A DNA stretch of 64,000 nucleotides, from NCBI RefSeq assembly GCF_030285365.1, contig NZ_JASVDS010000005.1:186001-250000 (forward strand), read 5' to 3'. Below the pieces are notes generated by a model. It worked only from the letters and a program-made list of their open reading frames with translations. It had not been told where the DNA came from and searched no databases. Each line of letters starts with the position of its first letter. Position 1 is the stretch's first letter. Made by a program: the position numbers and the translations under genes. Shown piece after piece: positions 1-9,776 of this stretch. This DNA is from Roseateles subflavus (lineage in GTDB: Bacteria; Pseudomonadota; Gammaproteobacteria; Burkholderiales; Burkholderiaceae_C).

Positions 1-733
1 CGTCCAGGCGGATCACCTCGCCATTGAGCATGTCGTTCGTGACGATCTGGTGCACCAGCTTGGCGTAGTCGTCCGGGCGGCCCAGGCGCGAGGGGAAGGG
101 CACGCTGGCGGCCAGGGCGTCCTGCACTTCCTGGGGCATGCCGAAGAGCATGGGCGTGCCGAAGATGCCGGGGGCGATGGTCATGTTGCGGATGCCATTG
201 CGGGCCAGGTCGCGGGCGATGGGCAGGGTCATGCCCACGATGCCGCCCTTGGATGCCGCATACGCCGCTTGGCCGATCTGGCCGTCATAGGCGGCCACCG
301 AGGCGGTGGAGATCATCACGCCGCGCTCGCCGGTCGCCTCCGGCTCGTTCTTGCACATGGCTTCCGAGGCCAGGCGGATCATGTTGAAGCTGCCGACCAG
401 GTTCACGTTGATGACCTTCTGGAACAGCGACAGGGCGTGGGCGCCGTCCTTGCCGACCGTCTTGGCGGCCGGGGCGATGCCGGCGCAGTTCACCAGGCCC
501 ATCAGCTTGCCCAGGCTCACGGCCTTGGCCACGACGGCCTGCGCGTCGGCTTCCTGGCTCACATCGGCCTTCACGAAGGCGCCGCCCAGCTCGGCGGCCA
601 GGGCCTCACCCTTTTCCACGTTCAGGTCGGCGATCACGACCTTGCCGCCTTCACGGGCCAGCATGCGGGCCGTGCCCTCGCCCAGACCCGATGCGCCGCC
701 GGTGACGATGAAAACCTTGTTTGCGATGTCCAT
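1..733 (-). CDS. SDR-family 3-hydroxyacyl-CoA dehydrogenase, 3' end outside window
   Basis: Short-chain dehydrogenase related to the HSD17B10 / type II 3-hydroxyacyl-CoA dehydrogenases that oxidise 3-hydroxyacyl-CoA with NAD in fatty-acid or branched-chain amino-acid breakdown. Translating the minus strand from the ATG at 733-731 gives [20 protein letters not shown]: the cofactor-binding TGGxSGLG loop lies near residues 11-18. An NCAG motif, a catalytic Ser in a STAS segment and a YAASK catalytic pair follow. About 244 codons are visible; the C-terminus runs off the left edge. A GGAG ribosome site lies about 8 nt before the ATG. Just upstream is a 20-bp near-palindrome that could be its operator. 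The substrate is inferred from the family. Confidence 0.85.
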   Translation of the reverse strand, partial: MDIANKVFIVTGGASGLGEGTARMLAREGGKVVIADLNVEKGEALAAELGGAFVKADVSQEADAQAVVAKAVSLGKLMGLVNCAGIAPAAKTVGKDGAHALSLFQKVINVNLVGSFNMIRLASEAMCKNEPEATGERGVMISTASVAAYDGQIGQAAYAASKGGIVGMTLPIARDLARNGIRNMTIAPGIFGTPMLFGMPQEVQDALAASVPFPSRLGRPDDYAKLVHQIVTNDMLNGEVIRLD

Positions 734-754
734 GCTTGTTGTCTCCTGAACAAC

Positions 755-774
755 TGACGTTAACGTAAACGTCA
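755..774. promoter_or_regulatory. Operator-like 20-bp palindrome (LiuR/MerR-like)
   Basis: TGACGTTAAC followed by GTAAACGTCA forms a 20-bp inverted repeat with one mismatched pair, 22 bp upstream of the dehydrogenase start. From memory it resembles sites of the MerR-family regulator LiuR, which controls branched-chain amino-acid and acyl-CoA degradation genes in proteobacteria. No regulator gene lies nearby, so the assignment is inference. Confidence 0.55.
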
Positions 775-784
775 ATTCTCCCGC

Positions 785-812
785 AAAAGAAAAGCCGCTG
801 AACAGCGGCTTG
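785..812 (-). terminator. Rho-independent terminator of adk
   Basis: Read on the minus strand, the stem AAGCCGCT / AGCGGCTT with a 4-nt loop is followed by a T-rich tract (TTCTTTT), 22 nt beyond the adk stop codon. Confidence 0.85.
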
Positions 813-833
813 GGAGGATTTTTGTGACGCGGG

Positions 834-1505
<672 letters not shown>

Positions 1506-1692
1506 TCAAGGGGGCGCACCTGCCCGGTGCTCCGACAAACTGCCGGGGAGAATATCACGCGCCAGCCTTCGCCTGGCTGACGGGCTCCCGGCTGTTCATG
1601 CGGTGTAACCCGAGGTTTCCGGCAAGGCTTGCTTGCGCTAGACAGAGGCCGGGACGCGCCTCTTTGCCGAGGCCCCGCGACGTCAACCGCGC

Positions 1693-2457
1693 TCAGCGCG
1701 CGGCATCGGCGGCCAACTGCGCCCGCACCCGCGCCAGGTCTTCCGGGGTGTCGACGCCCGGTCCCGGCCGCGTGTCGCTCACGTGCACGGCAATGCGCTC
1801 GCCATGCCACAGCACCCGGAGCTGCTCCAGGGCCTCGATCTGCTCCAGCGGGCTTTGCGCCAGCTGCGGGAAGCGCCGCAGGAAGCCGGCGCGGTAGCCA
1901 TACAGCCCCACATGCCGCAGCACCGCCCCGGGGTAGGGCTGGGCACCGCCGCCGGGCGCGTCGCGCCACCAGGGCAGCGGTGCGCGCGAGAAGTACAGCG
2001 CATGGCCCGCCGCGTCGCAGACCAGCTTGACGACATTGGGGTTGGCGAACTCCTCGGCGCTGTCGATGCCGTGGGCCACGGTGCTCATCGCACAGTGCGG
2101 GCGGCTCAGGAGCAGCTCGGCACAGGCGCGGATCATGGCGGGGTCGATCAGGGGCTCGTCGCCCTGCACGTTCAGCACGACGGCGTCGTCCGCCAGCGCC
2201 AGCAACTCCACGGCCTCGGCCAGGCGGTCGCTGCCGCTGGGGTGGTCCGCGCGCGTGAGCAGGGCACGCACGCCATGGGCCTCGCAGGCGGCCTGCACGT
2301 CGGCGGCGTCGGTCGCGACGACCACCTGCAGGGCCCCCGCCATCGCCGCCCGCTGGGCCACGCGCACGATCATCGGCAGGCCGGCCAGGTCGGCCAGCGG
2401 CTTGTTCGGCAGGCGCGTGGAGGCCAGGCGGGCCGGGATGACGATGTGGAAGCTCAT
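1693..2457 (-). CDS. kdsB: 3-deoxy-manno-octulosonate cytidylyltransferase
   Basis: Activates Kdo with CTP to CMP-Kdo for the lipid A inner core. The 254-residue protein starts [20 protein letters not shown], the nucleotide-binding signature of KdsB. It also has the NVQGDEPLI motif and the HVGLYGYR segment typical of the family. The ATG at 2457 overlaps the stop of the upstream Trm112-like gene by 4 bp (ATGA), which fixes the start and implies translational coupling. With lpxK two genes upstream, it forms a small LPS biosynthesis unit. Confidence 0.96.
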   Translation of the reverse strand: MSFHIVIPARLASTRLPNKPLADLAGLPMIVRVAQRAAMAGALQVVVATDAADVQAACEAHGVRALLTRADHPSGSDRLAEAVELLALADDAVVLNVQGDEPLIDPAMIRACAELLLSRPHCAMSTVAHGIDSAEEFANPNVVKLVCDAAGHALYFSRAPLPWWRDAPGGGAQPYPGAVLRHVGLYGYRAGFLRRFPQLAQSPLEQIEALEQLRVLWHGERIAVHVSDTRPGPGVDTPEDLARVRAQLAADAAR

Positions 2458-2660
2458 GCCGGCTCGGCGGGCTGCGCGCCCGGGCTGGCGGCGTCCAGCG
2501 AACGTGCCTCGTTCTCCAGCATCACGGGGATGCCGTCCCGGATGGGGAAGGCCAGGCGGTCGGCGTGGCAGACCAGCTCGCGGCGATCGCCCTCGCGCAC
2601 GTGTTCCAGGGGGCCCTTGCAGATCGGGCAGACCAGCATTTCCAGCAGTCGCGTGTCCAT
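2454..2660 (-). CDS. Trm112-family zinc-ribbon protein (YcaR-like)
   Basis: A 68-residue protein starting [24 protein letters not shown] and a second, weaker metal-ligand region characterise the Trm112/UPF0434 family, whose eukaryotic member is a methyltransferase-activating zinc protein; the bacterial role is not settled. It starts 2 nt after the lpxK stop and overlaps kdsB by 4 bp, the usual lpxK-ycaR-kdsB order of proteobacteria. Of the four zinc cysteines expected in eukaryotic Trm112, only the CPIC pair is evident, so metal binding may be weak. Confidence 0.9.
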   Translation of the reverse strand: MDTRLLEMLVCPICKGPLEHVREGDRRELVCHADRLAFPIRDGIPVMLENEARSLDAASPGAQPAEPA

Positions 2661-2662
2661 GT

Positions 2663-3694
2663 TCAGCGGAGCAGGGCCTCGATGCGGGTGCACAGGGCCT
2701 GCTCGAAAGCAATCTCGGGCCTGAAGTCTAGCGCCACCACCCACACCTCCGTGGTGCCGATGCGATCCGGGGAGAGCTTCACAGCATCTTTTTCGGTGAG
2801 CACCACCGTCGGGCTGCCCGCCGGCCAGGGCAGGGGGGTGAAGTCGTGGTGGTCTGGCAGTGGCAGCGGGCGGATGTCCAGGCCTTCGGCCCGCAGCATG
2901 TCGAAGAAGGGCGTCGGCCGCGCGAGGCCCGCGCAGGCGAGCAGGGGCCGGCCGCGCAGGGCCTGGAGGGCGTCGAGGCGGGCGGGCTGCCCCTGCCACC
3001 AATCCTGCAGCCGTACGGCACCCGCGAGGCGGCGGGTGCCCACGAAGCCGGGATGCGCCGTGGTGACGCGTCCGGCGCTGTAGAGCACCAGCGTGTCATC
3101 ACGGCTGCCGGGTGGGGCGGGCAGGGGGCCGGGCTGGCGCAGCGGTCCGGCCGGCAGCAGGCGGCCATTGGCGAGGCCGCGGTCGTCGATGACGACGATG
3201 CTCAGCTGGCGCGGCAGGCGCCAGTGCTGCAGGCCGTCGTCGGCGACGAGGAGGTCCAGCGCCGGGTGGGCCGCCAGCAGCGCTTCGGCCGCCGCGATGC
3301 GGTCACGCCCGACGGCGACCGGGCAGCGGCTTCGAAGATGGATCAGCAGCGGCTCGTCCCCGACATCCGCCGCGAGGCTGTCCGGGCGAACGAGCAGGGT
3401 CCGTGCGTCATCCCGGCGGCCGTAGCCTCGGGACACGACACCCGCGCGCCAGCCGTGCCGGGTGAGGAGTTCCAGCAGCGCCAGCGTGGCGGGCGTCTTG
3501 CCGGCGCCGCCGACAATCCAGTTGCCGACGACGATCACGGGGCGCGGCAGCGGCGTGCTGCGGCGACGCCCGGTCCGGTAGGCCCAGACGCGCAGCTTCA
3601 GCAGGGCCGCGTGCAGCGCTCCCAGCGGGCGCAGGCATTGCGCGAGGGCATCGTCGGTCGCCCAGGCGCGTTGCAGCCGCTCCTGCCAGCTCAT
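2663..3694 (-). CDS. lpxK: Tetraacyldisaccharide 4'-kinase
   Basis: Phosphorylates the 4' position of the lipid A disaccharide at the inner face of the cytoplasmic membrane. The 343-residue protein has the LpxK P-loop [12 protein letters not shown] at residues 57-68 and a hydrophobic segment around residues 24-38 that would seat it on the membrane. A SRGYGRR motif and the DDGLQHWRL segment, both conserved in LpxK, follow. It lies between exbD and the Trm112-like gene, all on the minus strand with short gaps, suggesting one transcript from exbB. Confidence 0.96.
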   Translation of the reverse strand: MSWQERLQRAWATDDALAQCLRPLGALHAALLKLRVWAYRTGRRRSTPLPRPVIVVGNWIVGGAGKTPATLALLELLTRHGWRAGVVSRGYGRRDDARTLLVRPDSLAADVGDEPLLIHLRSRCPVAVGRDRIAAAEALLAAHPALDLLVADDGLQHWRLPRQLSIVVIDDRGLANGRLLPAGPLRQPGPLPAPPGSRDDTLVLYSAGRVTTAHPGFVGTRRLAGAVRLQDWWQGQPARLDALQALRGRPLLACAGLARPTPFFDMLRAEGLDIRPLPLPDHHDFTPLPWPAGSPTVVLTEKDAVKLSPDRIGTTEVWVVALDFRPEIAFEQALCTRIEALLR

Positions 3695-3726
3695 GGAATC
3701 GAGGCTCCGCGAGCGCGCTCAGGCGC

Positions 3727-4158
3727 TCAATTGCCGCTCGTGCCCTGGGCCGCGAAGGTCAGGCGGGCGAGCCCCACCCGGCGAGCGGCGTCCATCACAT
3801 TCATGACGGACTGGTGGGCGGCGGCGGCATCGGCGGACACGGTGATCGTGGTCTCGGGGTCCACGCCGTTGCTGCCCTGGGCGGCCTGCGCCAGGGCGGC
3901 GGCCAGGATGTCCACCGAGCGGCCCTCGATGAGCTGGCGGTTGATGGCGTAGTGCCCGTCGGCCGAGATGGCGACGATGATCTCTTTCGGGCGATCCTTC
4001 AGCGGGTCGGCGCTGGCGGTCGGCAGGGTGATCTGCAGCTCGGTGAACTTCGAGTAGCTGGTGGACAGCATCAGGAAGATCAGGATCACCAGCAGCACAT
4101 CGATGAAGGGGATCAGGTTGATCTCGGGCTCCTCGCCCTGACGCTGGCGGAATTTCAT
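3727..4158 (-). CDS. exbD: ExbD/TolR-family proton-channel subunit
   Basis: A 143-residue single-pass inner-membrane protein that, with its ExbB partner, uses proton flow to energise an outer-membrane process. Residues 1-14 are cytoplasmic (MKFRQRQGEEPEIN). One transmembrane helix follows at about 16-36 with the essential aspartate in LIPFIDVLLVILI, then a periplasmic domain. Its start overlaps the exbB stop by 4 bp. There is no TonB, TolA, TolB or Pal gene nearby, so TonB versus Tol function cannot be decided from the sequence. The exbBD name follows the usual annotation of the lpxK-linked pair. Confidence 0.9.
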   Translation of the reverse strand: MKFRQRQGEEPEINLIPFIDVLLVILIFLMLSTSYSKFTELQITLPTASADPLKDRPKEIIVAISADGHYAINRQLIEGRSVDILAAALAQAAQGSNGVDPETTITVSADAAAAHQSVMNVMDAARRVGLARLTFAAQGTSGN

Positions 4159-4784
4159 CGCGAGCCGCCCTGCGTCAGGCGCATGAGGTGGCCCAGCAGC
4201 GCATCGCAGGACTCCTCCATCTCGAGCACATAGGCTTCGATGCGGCCGCGGAAATAGCGGTAGAACATCAGCGAGGGGATGGCGATGATCAGGCCGAAGG
4301 CGGTGTTGTAGAGCGCGATCGAGATGCCGTGGGCAAGCTGGGCAGGGTTGTTGCCGCTCGGGCCCTGGCTGCCGAAGATCTCGATCATGCCGACCACGGT
4401 GCCCAGCAGGCCCAGCAGCGGCGCGGCCGTGGCGATGGTGCCCAGCGTGTTGAGGTAGCGCTCGAGCTGGTGGATGGCGCCGCGGCCGGCCAGCTCGAAG
4501 GTCAGGCGAAGCTTCGGCTCGGGAATGCGAGGCTCGAGCACGCAGGCCCGCAGGCCGGTGGCCAGGACCTGGCCGAGCAGGGAGCTGTCGGAGAGCTTGT
4601 TCACGACGTCAGCGGGCGGGATCTGCTGCTGCGTGACGGCGATCACCTCCTCGACGAGCTTGGGCGGGGCGATGCGCTGCGGGCGCAGGCTGGCCAGGCG
4701 CTCGATGATCAAGGCCATGGCGACGATGGAACACAGAAGCAAGGGCCAGATCGGCCAGCCAGCGGCTTGTATGATCGAAAACAA
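4155..4784 (-). CDS. exbB: ExbB/TolQ/MotA-family proton-channel subunit
   Basis: A 209-residue inner-membrane protein starting MFSIIQAAGWPIWPLLLCSI. It has one N-terminal transmembrane helix, then a cytoplasmic stretch. Two further helices carry the family signature around LNTLGTIATAAPLLGLLGTV and ALYNTAFGLIIAIPSL. It forms the stator with ExbD. It is the first gene of the minus-strand run that continues through lpxK, kdsB and adk, so the promoter for that run should lie in the 420-bp region upstream. Confidence 0.93.
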   Translation of the reverse strand: MFSIIQAAGWPIWPLLLCSIVAMALIIERLASLRPQRIAPPKLVEEVIAVTQQQIPPADVVNKLSDSSLLGQVLATGLRACVLEPRIPEPKLRLTFELAGRGAIHQLERYLNTLGTIATAAPLLGLLGTVVGMIEIFGSQGPSGNNPAQLAHGISIALYNTAFGLIIAIPSLMFYRYFRGRIEAYVLEMEESCDALLGHLMRLTQGGSR

Positions 4785-5205
4785 AGGCTACCCCTCGGCG
4801 GTTTCGCAGGTCTGCAGCACGGACGCTGCGCGCGGGATTATGGCGCGAAGCCACCCCGCCCGGACCCAGGTTTGCAAGTAGACGTGAGAGCCGCGCTCCC
4901 GTAAAGCGGCACCGACCCGCCGGCAGGCGCGGTGCTCGCGCCGGCCGGTTCAGGCGCCCGTGGCGCGGGCCGGCAAGTCATCCACCGAGCCTGTGGATAA
5001 CTTTGTGGGCAAGCTGTCAGCCGGTGTCGCCAGGGCCCGTCAAATCGAGGCCTGGCTCAGATTGCTGCATTTTTGAGCAGGAAAAAGGTGTTGAAAAACA
5101 AGCGTTTATGTGTCTGTGACGCAGGCATGACGGGGTGGATGGGCCGCAAAGCCTTGATTGGCGCGGCTGTGGAGTTCTGGACCCGCATGGATACTGGGCT
5201 GGCGC
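4785..5205. other. Divergent exbB-xseA intergenic region with DnaA-box-like cluster
   Basis: A 421-bp stretch with no convincing gene. It holds one perfect DnaA box on the minus strand (TTATCCACA, seen as TGTGGATAA at 4992-5000) and two near-matches at 4978-4986 and 5004-5012 with two mismatches each. About 60 bp further on is a stretch rich in A/T for this genome (around 5060-5112). It must also hold the promoters of exbB and xseA, which I could not place. Confidence 0.55.
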
Positions 5206-6579
5206 ATGGATGAGGGCTTCAAACCCGCATCGGCACGGCTCACGTGGTCGGTCGCAGGGCTCGTCCGCGCCATCGGCGACAGCCTCGCCAGCCGCTTCGC
5301 CAGCGTGACCGTGGAGGGGGAGCTCTCGGGCTTCACCCGCGCCGCGAGCGGCCACTGCTACTTCAGCCTGAAGGACGCCGACGGCGGCAATGCGCTGCTG
5401 CGCTGTGCGCTGTTCCGCCGCACCGCAGCGATGCTCGACTTCCAGCCGGCCGACGGCCAGCGGGTGCAGATCCGTGGCCGGGTGGCCCTGTACGAACCGC
5501 GGGGCGACCTGCAGTTCGTGGCGGAGTCCATGCGCCGCGCTGGCGCCGGGGCGCTGTACGAGCAGTTCCTGCGGCTCAAGGCGCGCCTGGAGGCGGAAGG
5601 TCTCTTCGATGCGGACCGCAAGCGCGAGCTGCCGGCCTTCCCCCGCCGCATCGGGGTGATCACCTCGACCGCCGGTGCGGCCCTGCACGATGTGCTGACC
5701 GCCTTGGAGCGCCGGGCGCCGCATGTGGAGGTCTTCGTGTACCCGAGTCTTGTGCAGGGTGCGGATGCACCGGCCAGCGTGATGGCCGCACTGGCCCAGG
5801 CCAATGCGCGCCGTGACGCCGAAGTGCTCATCGTGTGCCGGGGCGGCGGATCGCTGGAGGACCTGTGGGCCTTCAACGACGAGCGCCTAGTCCGGGCGAT
5901 GGCGGCCAGCGCGCTGCCGGTCATCGCGGGCATCGGCCATGAAACCGACATCACCCTGGCCGACCTGGCCGCGGACCTGCGCGCCCCGACCCCCACGGCC
6001 GCGGCTGAGCTGGCCGCACCCTCGCGCCAGGAGTGCCTGGGGCAGCTCGCGCATCTGCAGCATCTCCTGCAGCGTCGCGTGCACCGGGAGCTGGACACCG
6101 CGGCGCAGCGCCTGGACCGTGTCGCCCTGCGCCTGGCGCGGCCGGCCGAGGGCCTGGCGCGCCAGCGGCGGCAGGTGGCCCTGCTGGCGCAGCGCTGGGG
6201 GCAGGTCCTGCCGCGCTGGCAGGCACTGCAGGCGCAGCGCCTGGAGCACCTGGCCCAGCGCCACCGCACGAGCGCGCCGCAGCTGTTGCGCGCGGGTGGC
6301 CAGCGGCTGGACGGCCTGGCGGCCCGGCTGGCGGCCCTGGACCCCCAGCAGGTGCTGGCCCGCGGCTATGCCTGGCTGGACGATGGCCAGGGCCGGGCGC
6401 TGACGTCGGTCAACCAGCTGCAGGCCGGCCAGACGCTGCGCGCGGTGCTGGCCGACGGGGAGGCGGCGATGGCCGTCCTGAGCCTGGGAAGCGCGGGCGC
6501 CGAGGCCCCGCCTGCCGCGCCTGCCGCGCCTGCACGCAAGACGGCGGCCCGGCGCCCCCGCAAATCCGCCGAAGGCTGA
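5206..6579 (+). CDS. xseA: Exodeoxyribonuclease VII large subunit
   Basis: Catalytic subunit of exonuclease VII, which degrades single-stranded DNA in either direction. From the ATG at 5206 the protein is 457 residues. An N-terminal OB-fold follows [16 protein letters not shown], then the nuclease core with [32 protein letters not shown] and [17 protein letters not shown] long coiled-coil region comes next, and the tail is Ala/Pro/Lys/Arg-rich (about the last 25 residues). No clear ribosome site precedes the start; an in-frame TTG 48 nt upstream is the alternative. The small subunit xseB is not adjacent. Confidence 0.95.
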   Translation: MDEGFKPASARLTWSVAGLVRAIGDSLASRFASVTVEGELSGFTRAASGHCYFSLKDADGGNALLRCALFRRTAAMLDFQPADGQRVQIRGRVALYEPRGDLQFVAESMRRAGAGALYEQFLRLKARLEAEGLFDADRKRELPAFPRRIGVITSTAGAALHDVLTALERRAPHVEVFVYPSLVQGADAPASVMAALAQANARRDAEVLIVCRGGGSLEDLWAFNDERLVRAMAASALPVIAGIGHETDITLADLAADLRAPTPTAAAELAAPSRQECLGQLAHLQHLLQRRVHRELDTAAQRLDRVALRLARPAEGLARQRRQVALLAQRWGQVLPRWQALQAQRLEHLAQRHRTSAPQLLRAGGQRLDGLAARLAALDPQQVLARGYAWLDDGQGRALTSVNQLQAGQTLRAVLADGEAAMAVLSLGSAGAEAPPAAPAAPARKTAARRPRKSAEG

Positions 6580-6742
6580 GGCAGATCAAAGCGCCTGGAT
6601 CCCCCAGGGTCTTGGCGGCTCTGCCTACAATGCCCCGGCACCGCGTGCGGCGGCCCGTCGCCGCGCCTGGATTTCGTCTCGCGGGCCCTGGCACCCTGTC
6701 AGGCCACGGACCCTTCCACCATCGACAACGAGAGGACCCACC

Positions 6743-7324
6743 ATGGAACACACCCTGCCCGCCTTGCCCTATGCCAAGGACGCCCTGGCTCCCCACTACA
6801 GCGCCGAGACGCTGGAGTTCCACCACGGCAAGCATCACAACGCCTACGTGGTGAACCTGAACAATCTGCAGAAGGGCACCGAGTTCGAGAGCAAGACGCT
6901 GGAAGAGATCGTCAAGACCTCCAGCGGCGGCATCTACAACAACGCCGCCCAGATCTGGAACCACACCTTCTTCTGGAACTGCATGAAGCCCAACGGCGGC
7001 GGCGCTCCCACCGGCGCGCTGGCCGAGGCCATCAACGCCAAGTGGGGCAGCTACGACGCCTTCAAGGAAGCCTTCGTGAAGAGCGCCGTCGGCAACTTCG
7101 GTTCCGGCTGGACCTGGCTGGTCAAGAAGGCCGATGGCAGCGTGGACATCGTCAACACCGGTGCCGCCGGCACGCCGCTGACCACCGCCGACAAGGCCCT
7201 GCTGACCGTCGACGTGTGGGAACACGCCTACTACATCGACTACCGCAACCTGCGCCAGAAGTTCGTCGAGACCTTCCTGTCCAATCTGGTGAACTGGGAG
7301 TTCGCTCAGGCCAACTTCGCCTGA
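6743..7324 (+). CDS. sodB: Superoxide dismutase, iron type
   Basis: Converts superoxide to oxygen and hydrogen peroxide. The 193-residue protein has the expected metal ligands in [18 protein letters not shown] and [13 protein letters not shown]. The Gln in the AAQxWNHTF segment is the position that marks iron rather than manganese SODs. No signal peptide, so cytoplasmic. GAGAGG lies upstream of the ATG; a possible -10 (TACAAT) at 6626-6631 has no convincing -35. The gene stands alone and ends in a strong terminator. Confidence 0.96.
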   Translation: MEHTLPALPYAKDALAPHYSAETLEFHHGKHHNAYVVNLNNLQKGTEFESKTLEEIVKTSSGGIYNNAAQIWNHTFFWNCMKPNGGGAPTGALAEAINAKWGSYDAFKEAFVKSAVGNFGSGWTWLVKKADGSVDIVNTGAAGTPLTTADKALLTVDVWEHAYYIDYRNLRQKFVETFLSNLVNWEFAQANFA

Positions 7325-7379
7325 GCCCCGCGCTATGGCGCGTGGGCGGCAGCGATGTCGCCTCCGTGCCGCCTCAGTG

Positions 7380-7410
7380 AAAGACCGGCCCCGTGCCGGT
7401 CTTTTTTCTT
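7380..7410 (+). terminator. Rho-independent terminator of sodB
   Basis: AAGACCGGC, a 5-nt loop and GCCGGTCTT are followed by a T run (TTTTTTCTT). It separates sodB from the two-component genes. Confidence 0.9.
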
Positions 7411-7459
7411 GCCCGCAGGCGGCACAATCGACGCCTTCCCCTGCAGTAGATGGTGTGCG

Positions 7460-8155
7460 ATGCGAGTGCTCCTGGTCGAAGACGATGCCGCCCTGGGCCT
7501 GGGCGTGGCCCGGGCGCTGGAGCGCGAAGGCTGGCAGGTGGACCTGCTCCAGGAGGGGCGCGCGGCTCTGGCGCCGGGTCTGATGGGGCAATTCGACCTG
7601 GCGGTGCTGGACCTCGGCCTGCCGGGGGTCGATGGCATGACCGTGCTGCGCGAGTGGCGCTCCCAGGGCCTCAAGTTGCCGGTGCTGCTGCTGACGGCCC
7701 GCGATGAACTGGCGGACCGCGTGAGCGGCCTCAACGCCGGTGCGGACGACTACCTCGTCAAGCCCTTCGACCTGAGCGAGCTCATCGCCCGGCTGCGGGC
7801 CCTCAAGCGCCGCGCCGAGGGGCGCACGAGCGACTGCCTGGTGCTGGGGGCGCTGAGCCTGGACCTGGCGCACAAGGAACTGAGCCACAAGGGCGAGATC
7901 GTGCGGCTGAGCCCGCGCGAGTACGCCCTCACGGAGATGCTGATGCAGCGCCCGGGCCGCGTGGTCAGCAAGGACGCCATCGTGGCGCGCCTCTCCAGCT
8001 GGGAGTCCGACTTCAGCGAGAACTCGGTCGAGGTCTACGTCTGCCGGCTGCGCAAGCGCTTCGTCGAGCTGGGCGTGGCCATCCGCACGGTGCGGGGCTT
8101 TGGCTATGCCATCGACCAGGCGCAGCCGGGAGAGACCGTCGGTGCAGACGGCTGA
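7460..8155 (+). CDS. OmpR-family response regulator
   Basis: A 231-residue regulator starting MRVLLVEDDAALGLG. The receiver domain (about 1-115) has acidic residues at 7-9, the phospho-acceptor D51 in LDLGLPG, a conserved T in LLTARDE and K101 in LVKPFDL. The winged-helix DNA-binding domain (about 130-225) contains LSPREYALTEMLMQRPGRVVSK and the VYVCRLRKRF / IRTVRGFGYAI segments. It is closest in style to QseB/PmrA/TctD. The kinase gene overlaps its 3' end by 14 bp. The signal and target genes are unknown. Confidence 0.92.
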   Translation: MRVLLVEDDAALGLGVARALEREGWQVDLLQEGRAALAPGLMGQFDLAVLDLGLPGVDGMTVLREWRSQGLKLPVLLLTARDELADRVSGLNAGADDYLVKPFDLSELIARLRALKRRAEGRTSDCLVLGALSLDLAHKELSHKGEIVRLSPREYALTEMLMQRPGRVVSKDAIVARLSSWESDFSENSVEVYVCRLRKRFVELGVAIRTVRGFGYAIDQAQPGETVGADG

Positions 8156-9590
8156 GGGCGCGCTGCCGGCCGGTCCGCGGCGTGCGCGCAGCCTGCGGGC
8201 CCAGCTGCTGCGACCGTTGGCCTGGATCTGGTCCCTGGGGCTTGCGGTGGCAGCTTTCGGCGCCTACGAGCTGGCCGTCGTGGCGGGGGATGCTGCCTTC
8301 GACCGCGGCCTGCAGGACTCCGCCACGGCGCTGGCCGGCAAGGTCGTCTGGACGGACCGCGGGCCGCTGCTGGACGTCAGCCGGCAGTACTTCGAGCTGC
8401 TCACCTGGGACCAGACCGAGCTGAGCAACTATGCGATGCTGGACGAGCAGGGCCGGGTGCTGGCGGGCGACGCCGCGGTGCCGCCGCCGCTGCAGCGCGT
8501 CTCGCGCCGCGCCTTCGAGCGGCCCATGCTCTACAACGCCCGCATGGGGGACGAGCCGGTGCGTGGCGCGCTGTTCTCCATCGCCTCGCCCATGCTGGAC
8601 CGGCACGTCAGCATCCTGGTCGTCGAGACGCTGCACAAGCGTCAGCGCCTGGTGCTGGACGTGCTGACGGTGATGGCCGTGCCGACGCTGGGGCTGGGCT
8701 TTCTCACGCTGTCGCTGCTGGCCTGGGGCATCCGCCGCGGCGTGGCGCCGCTGCGAGCGGTGGCGGCCGAGGTGGCCAGCCGCGAGCCGAGCGACTGGCG
8801 GCCGCTGTCCGTCCAGGGCGTGCCGGCCGAGGTGCTGCCCCTGATCGAGCGGATCAACAGCCTGCTGGCCAACGTCGAGGACGCCGTGGCCCTGCAGCGC
8901 CGCTTCGTGGCGGATGCCGCGCACCAGCTGCGAACGCCGGTGGCAGGCCTGCGGGTGCTGAGCCAGGAGCTGGGGGCGGAGCTCAGTGGCGTCGGCGGTC
9001 CCCTGGCCGGGCGGACGGCGCCGCTGCTGGACGGTCTGCAACAGTCCAGTGAGCGTATGGGCAAGCTGATCGCCCAGCTGCTGACGCTGGCCCGCGCCGA
9101 GGCGGCGCTGATGCAGCTGCAGGGCGTCGAGACCCTGGCCCTCGGGCCCCTGATCCATGAGGCCGTGGAGCCGCTGGCGCTGGAGGCCGTGCGGCGAGGG
9201 CGGGAGATCCAGCTGCAGCTCGACGAGACGCCGCAGCAGCCCATCGAGGCCCGGGCGCATCCCCTGTGGCTCGGCGAGGCGATCAGCAACGCCGTGGACA
9301 ACGCCTTGCGCTATGGCGGCCGGCACATCAGGGTCCGGCTGCAGGCCGAGGAGGGCTGGGCGTGCATCCGCATCAGCGACGACGGCCCCGGCGTGCCGAG
9401 CGCCGATCTGGCGCGGCTGGGCCAGGCCTTCTGGCGCGGCGAGCGGGCGGATGTGCGGGCGCAGGATGGCACCGGCCTGGGCCTGGCGATCGCCCGGGAC
9501 GTCATCCAGCGCCTCGGCGGACGGTGGGAGGCGCGCAGCCGGCCCGAGTTCGACGGCCTGGAGCTGGTCTGGCGCCTGCCGCTGGCCTGA
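8142..9590 (+). CDS. TctE/QseC-type sensor histidine kinase
   Basis: A 482-residue membrane kinase paired with the preceding regulator. Transmembrane helices lie at about 26-46 and 175-200 and flank a roughly 130-residue periplasmic region resembling the 2CSK_N sensor of TctE. The HAMP-linker region is followed by the H-box ADAAHQLRTP with the phospho-accepting H261, the N-box NAVDNALRYG near 383, and G-boxes DDGPGVP and GTGLGLAI. I chose the GTG at 8142 because GGGAGAGA lies about 7 nt before it. The GTG is inside the regulator gene, pointing to coupled translation. TctE kinases sense tricarboxylates, but nothing nearby supports that ligand. Confidence 0.88.
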   Translation: MQTAEGALPAGPRRARSLRAQLLRPLAWIWSLGLAVAAFGAYELAVVAGDAAFDRGLQDSATALAGKVVWTDRGPLLDVSRQYFELLTWDQTELSNYAMLDEQGRVLAGDAAVPPPLQRVSRRAFERPMLYNARMGDEPVRGALFSIASPMLDRHVSILVVETLHKRQRLVLDVLTVMAVPTLGLGFLTLSLLAWGIRRGVAPLRAVAAEVASREPSDWRPLSVQGVPAEVLPLIERINSLLANVEDAVALQRRFVADAAHQLRTPVAGLRVLSQELGAELSGVGGPLAGRTAPLLDGLQQSSERMGKLIAQLLTLARAEAALMQLQGVETLALGPLIHEAVEPLALEAVRRGREIQLQLDETPQQPIEARAHPLWLGEAISNAVDNALRYGGRHIRVRLQAEEGWACIRISDDGPGVPSADLARLGQAFWRGERADVRAQDGTGLGLAIARDVIQRLGGRWEARSRPEFDGLELVWRLPLA

Positions 9591-9671
9591 GGGACGCGGG
9601 CCGCGGTCTGGACGCCAGGCGTACCAGCGGGACGCAAGACTGTGGCGTTCTGGCGGAATCTGGGGCTGGTC

Positions 9672-9712
9672 TTGACATAAGTCATGCCTCTTTGGCGTGC
9701 TTTGGCTAGATT
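9672..9712 (+). promoter_or_regulatory. FNR-dependent promoter of ccoI-ccoS
   Basis: An FNR/ANR-type box TTGAC-ATAA-GTCAT at 9672-9685 is followed by a -10-like TAGATT at 9707-9712. The hexamer starts 28.5 bp from the box centre. If the box sits at -41.5, as in class II FNR promoters, transcription would start near 9720, 57 bp before the ccoI ATG. Confidence 0.7.
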
Positions 9713-9776
9713 CGTGGCTTGACGGAGTCCGCCGGATTCCGTGCCCTTCAGCCCCGAGAGCAGGACGCCCCAGCCC

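Noticed and set aside
50-757. Plus-strand frames over the first 760 bases
   Set aside because: They are antisense to the SDR gene, which has clear cofactor and catalytic motifs on the minus strand.
4978-5112. Chromosomal origin of replication
   Set aside because: One perfect and two weak DnaA boxes without dnaA, rpmH, gidA or par genes are not enough to call oriC.
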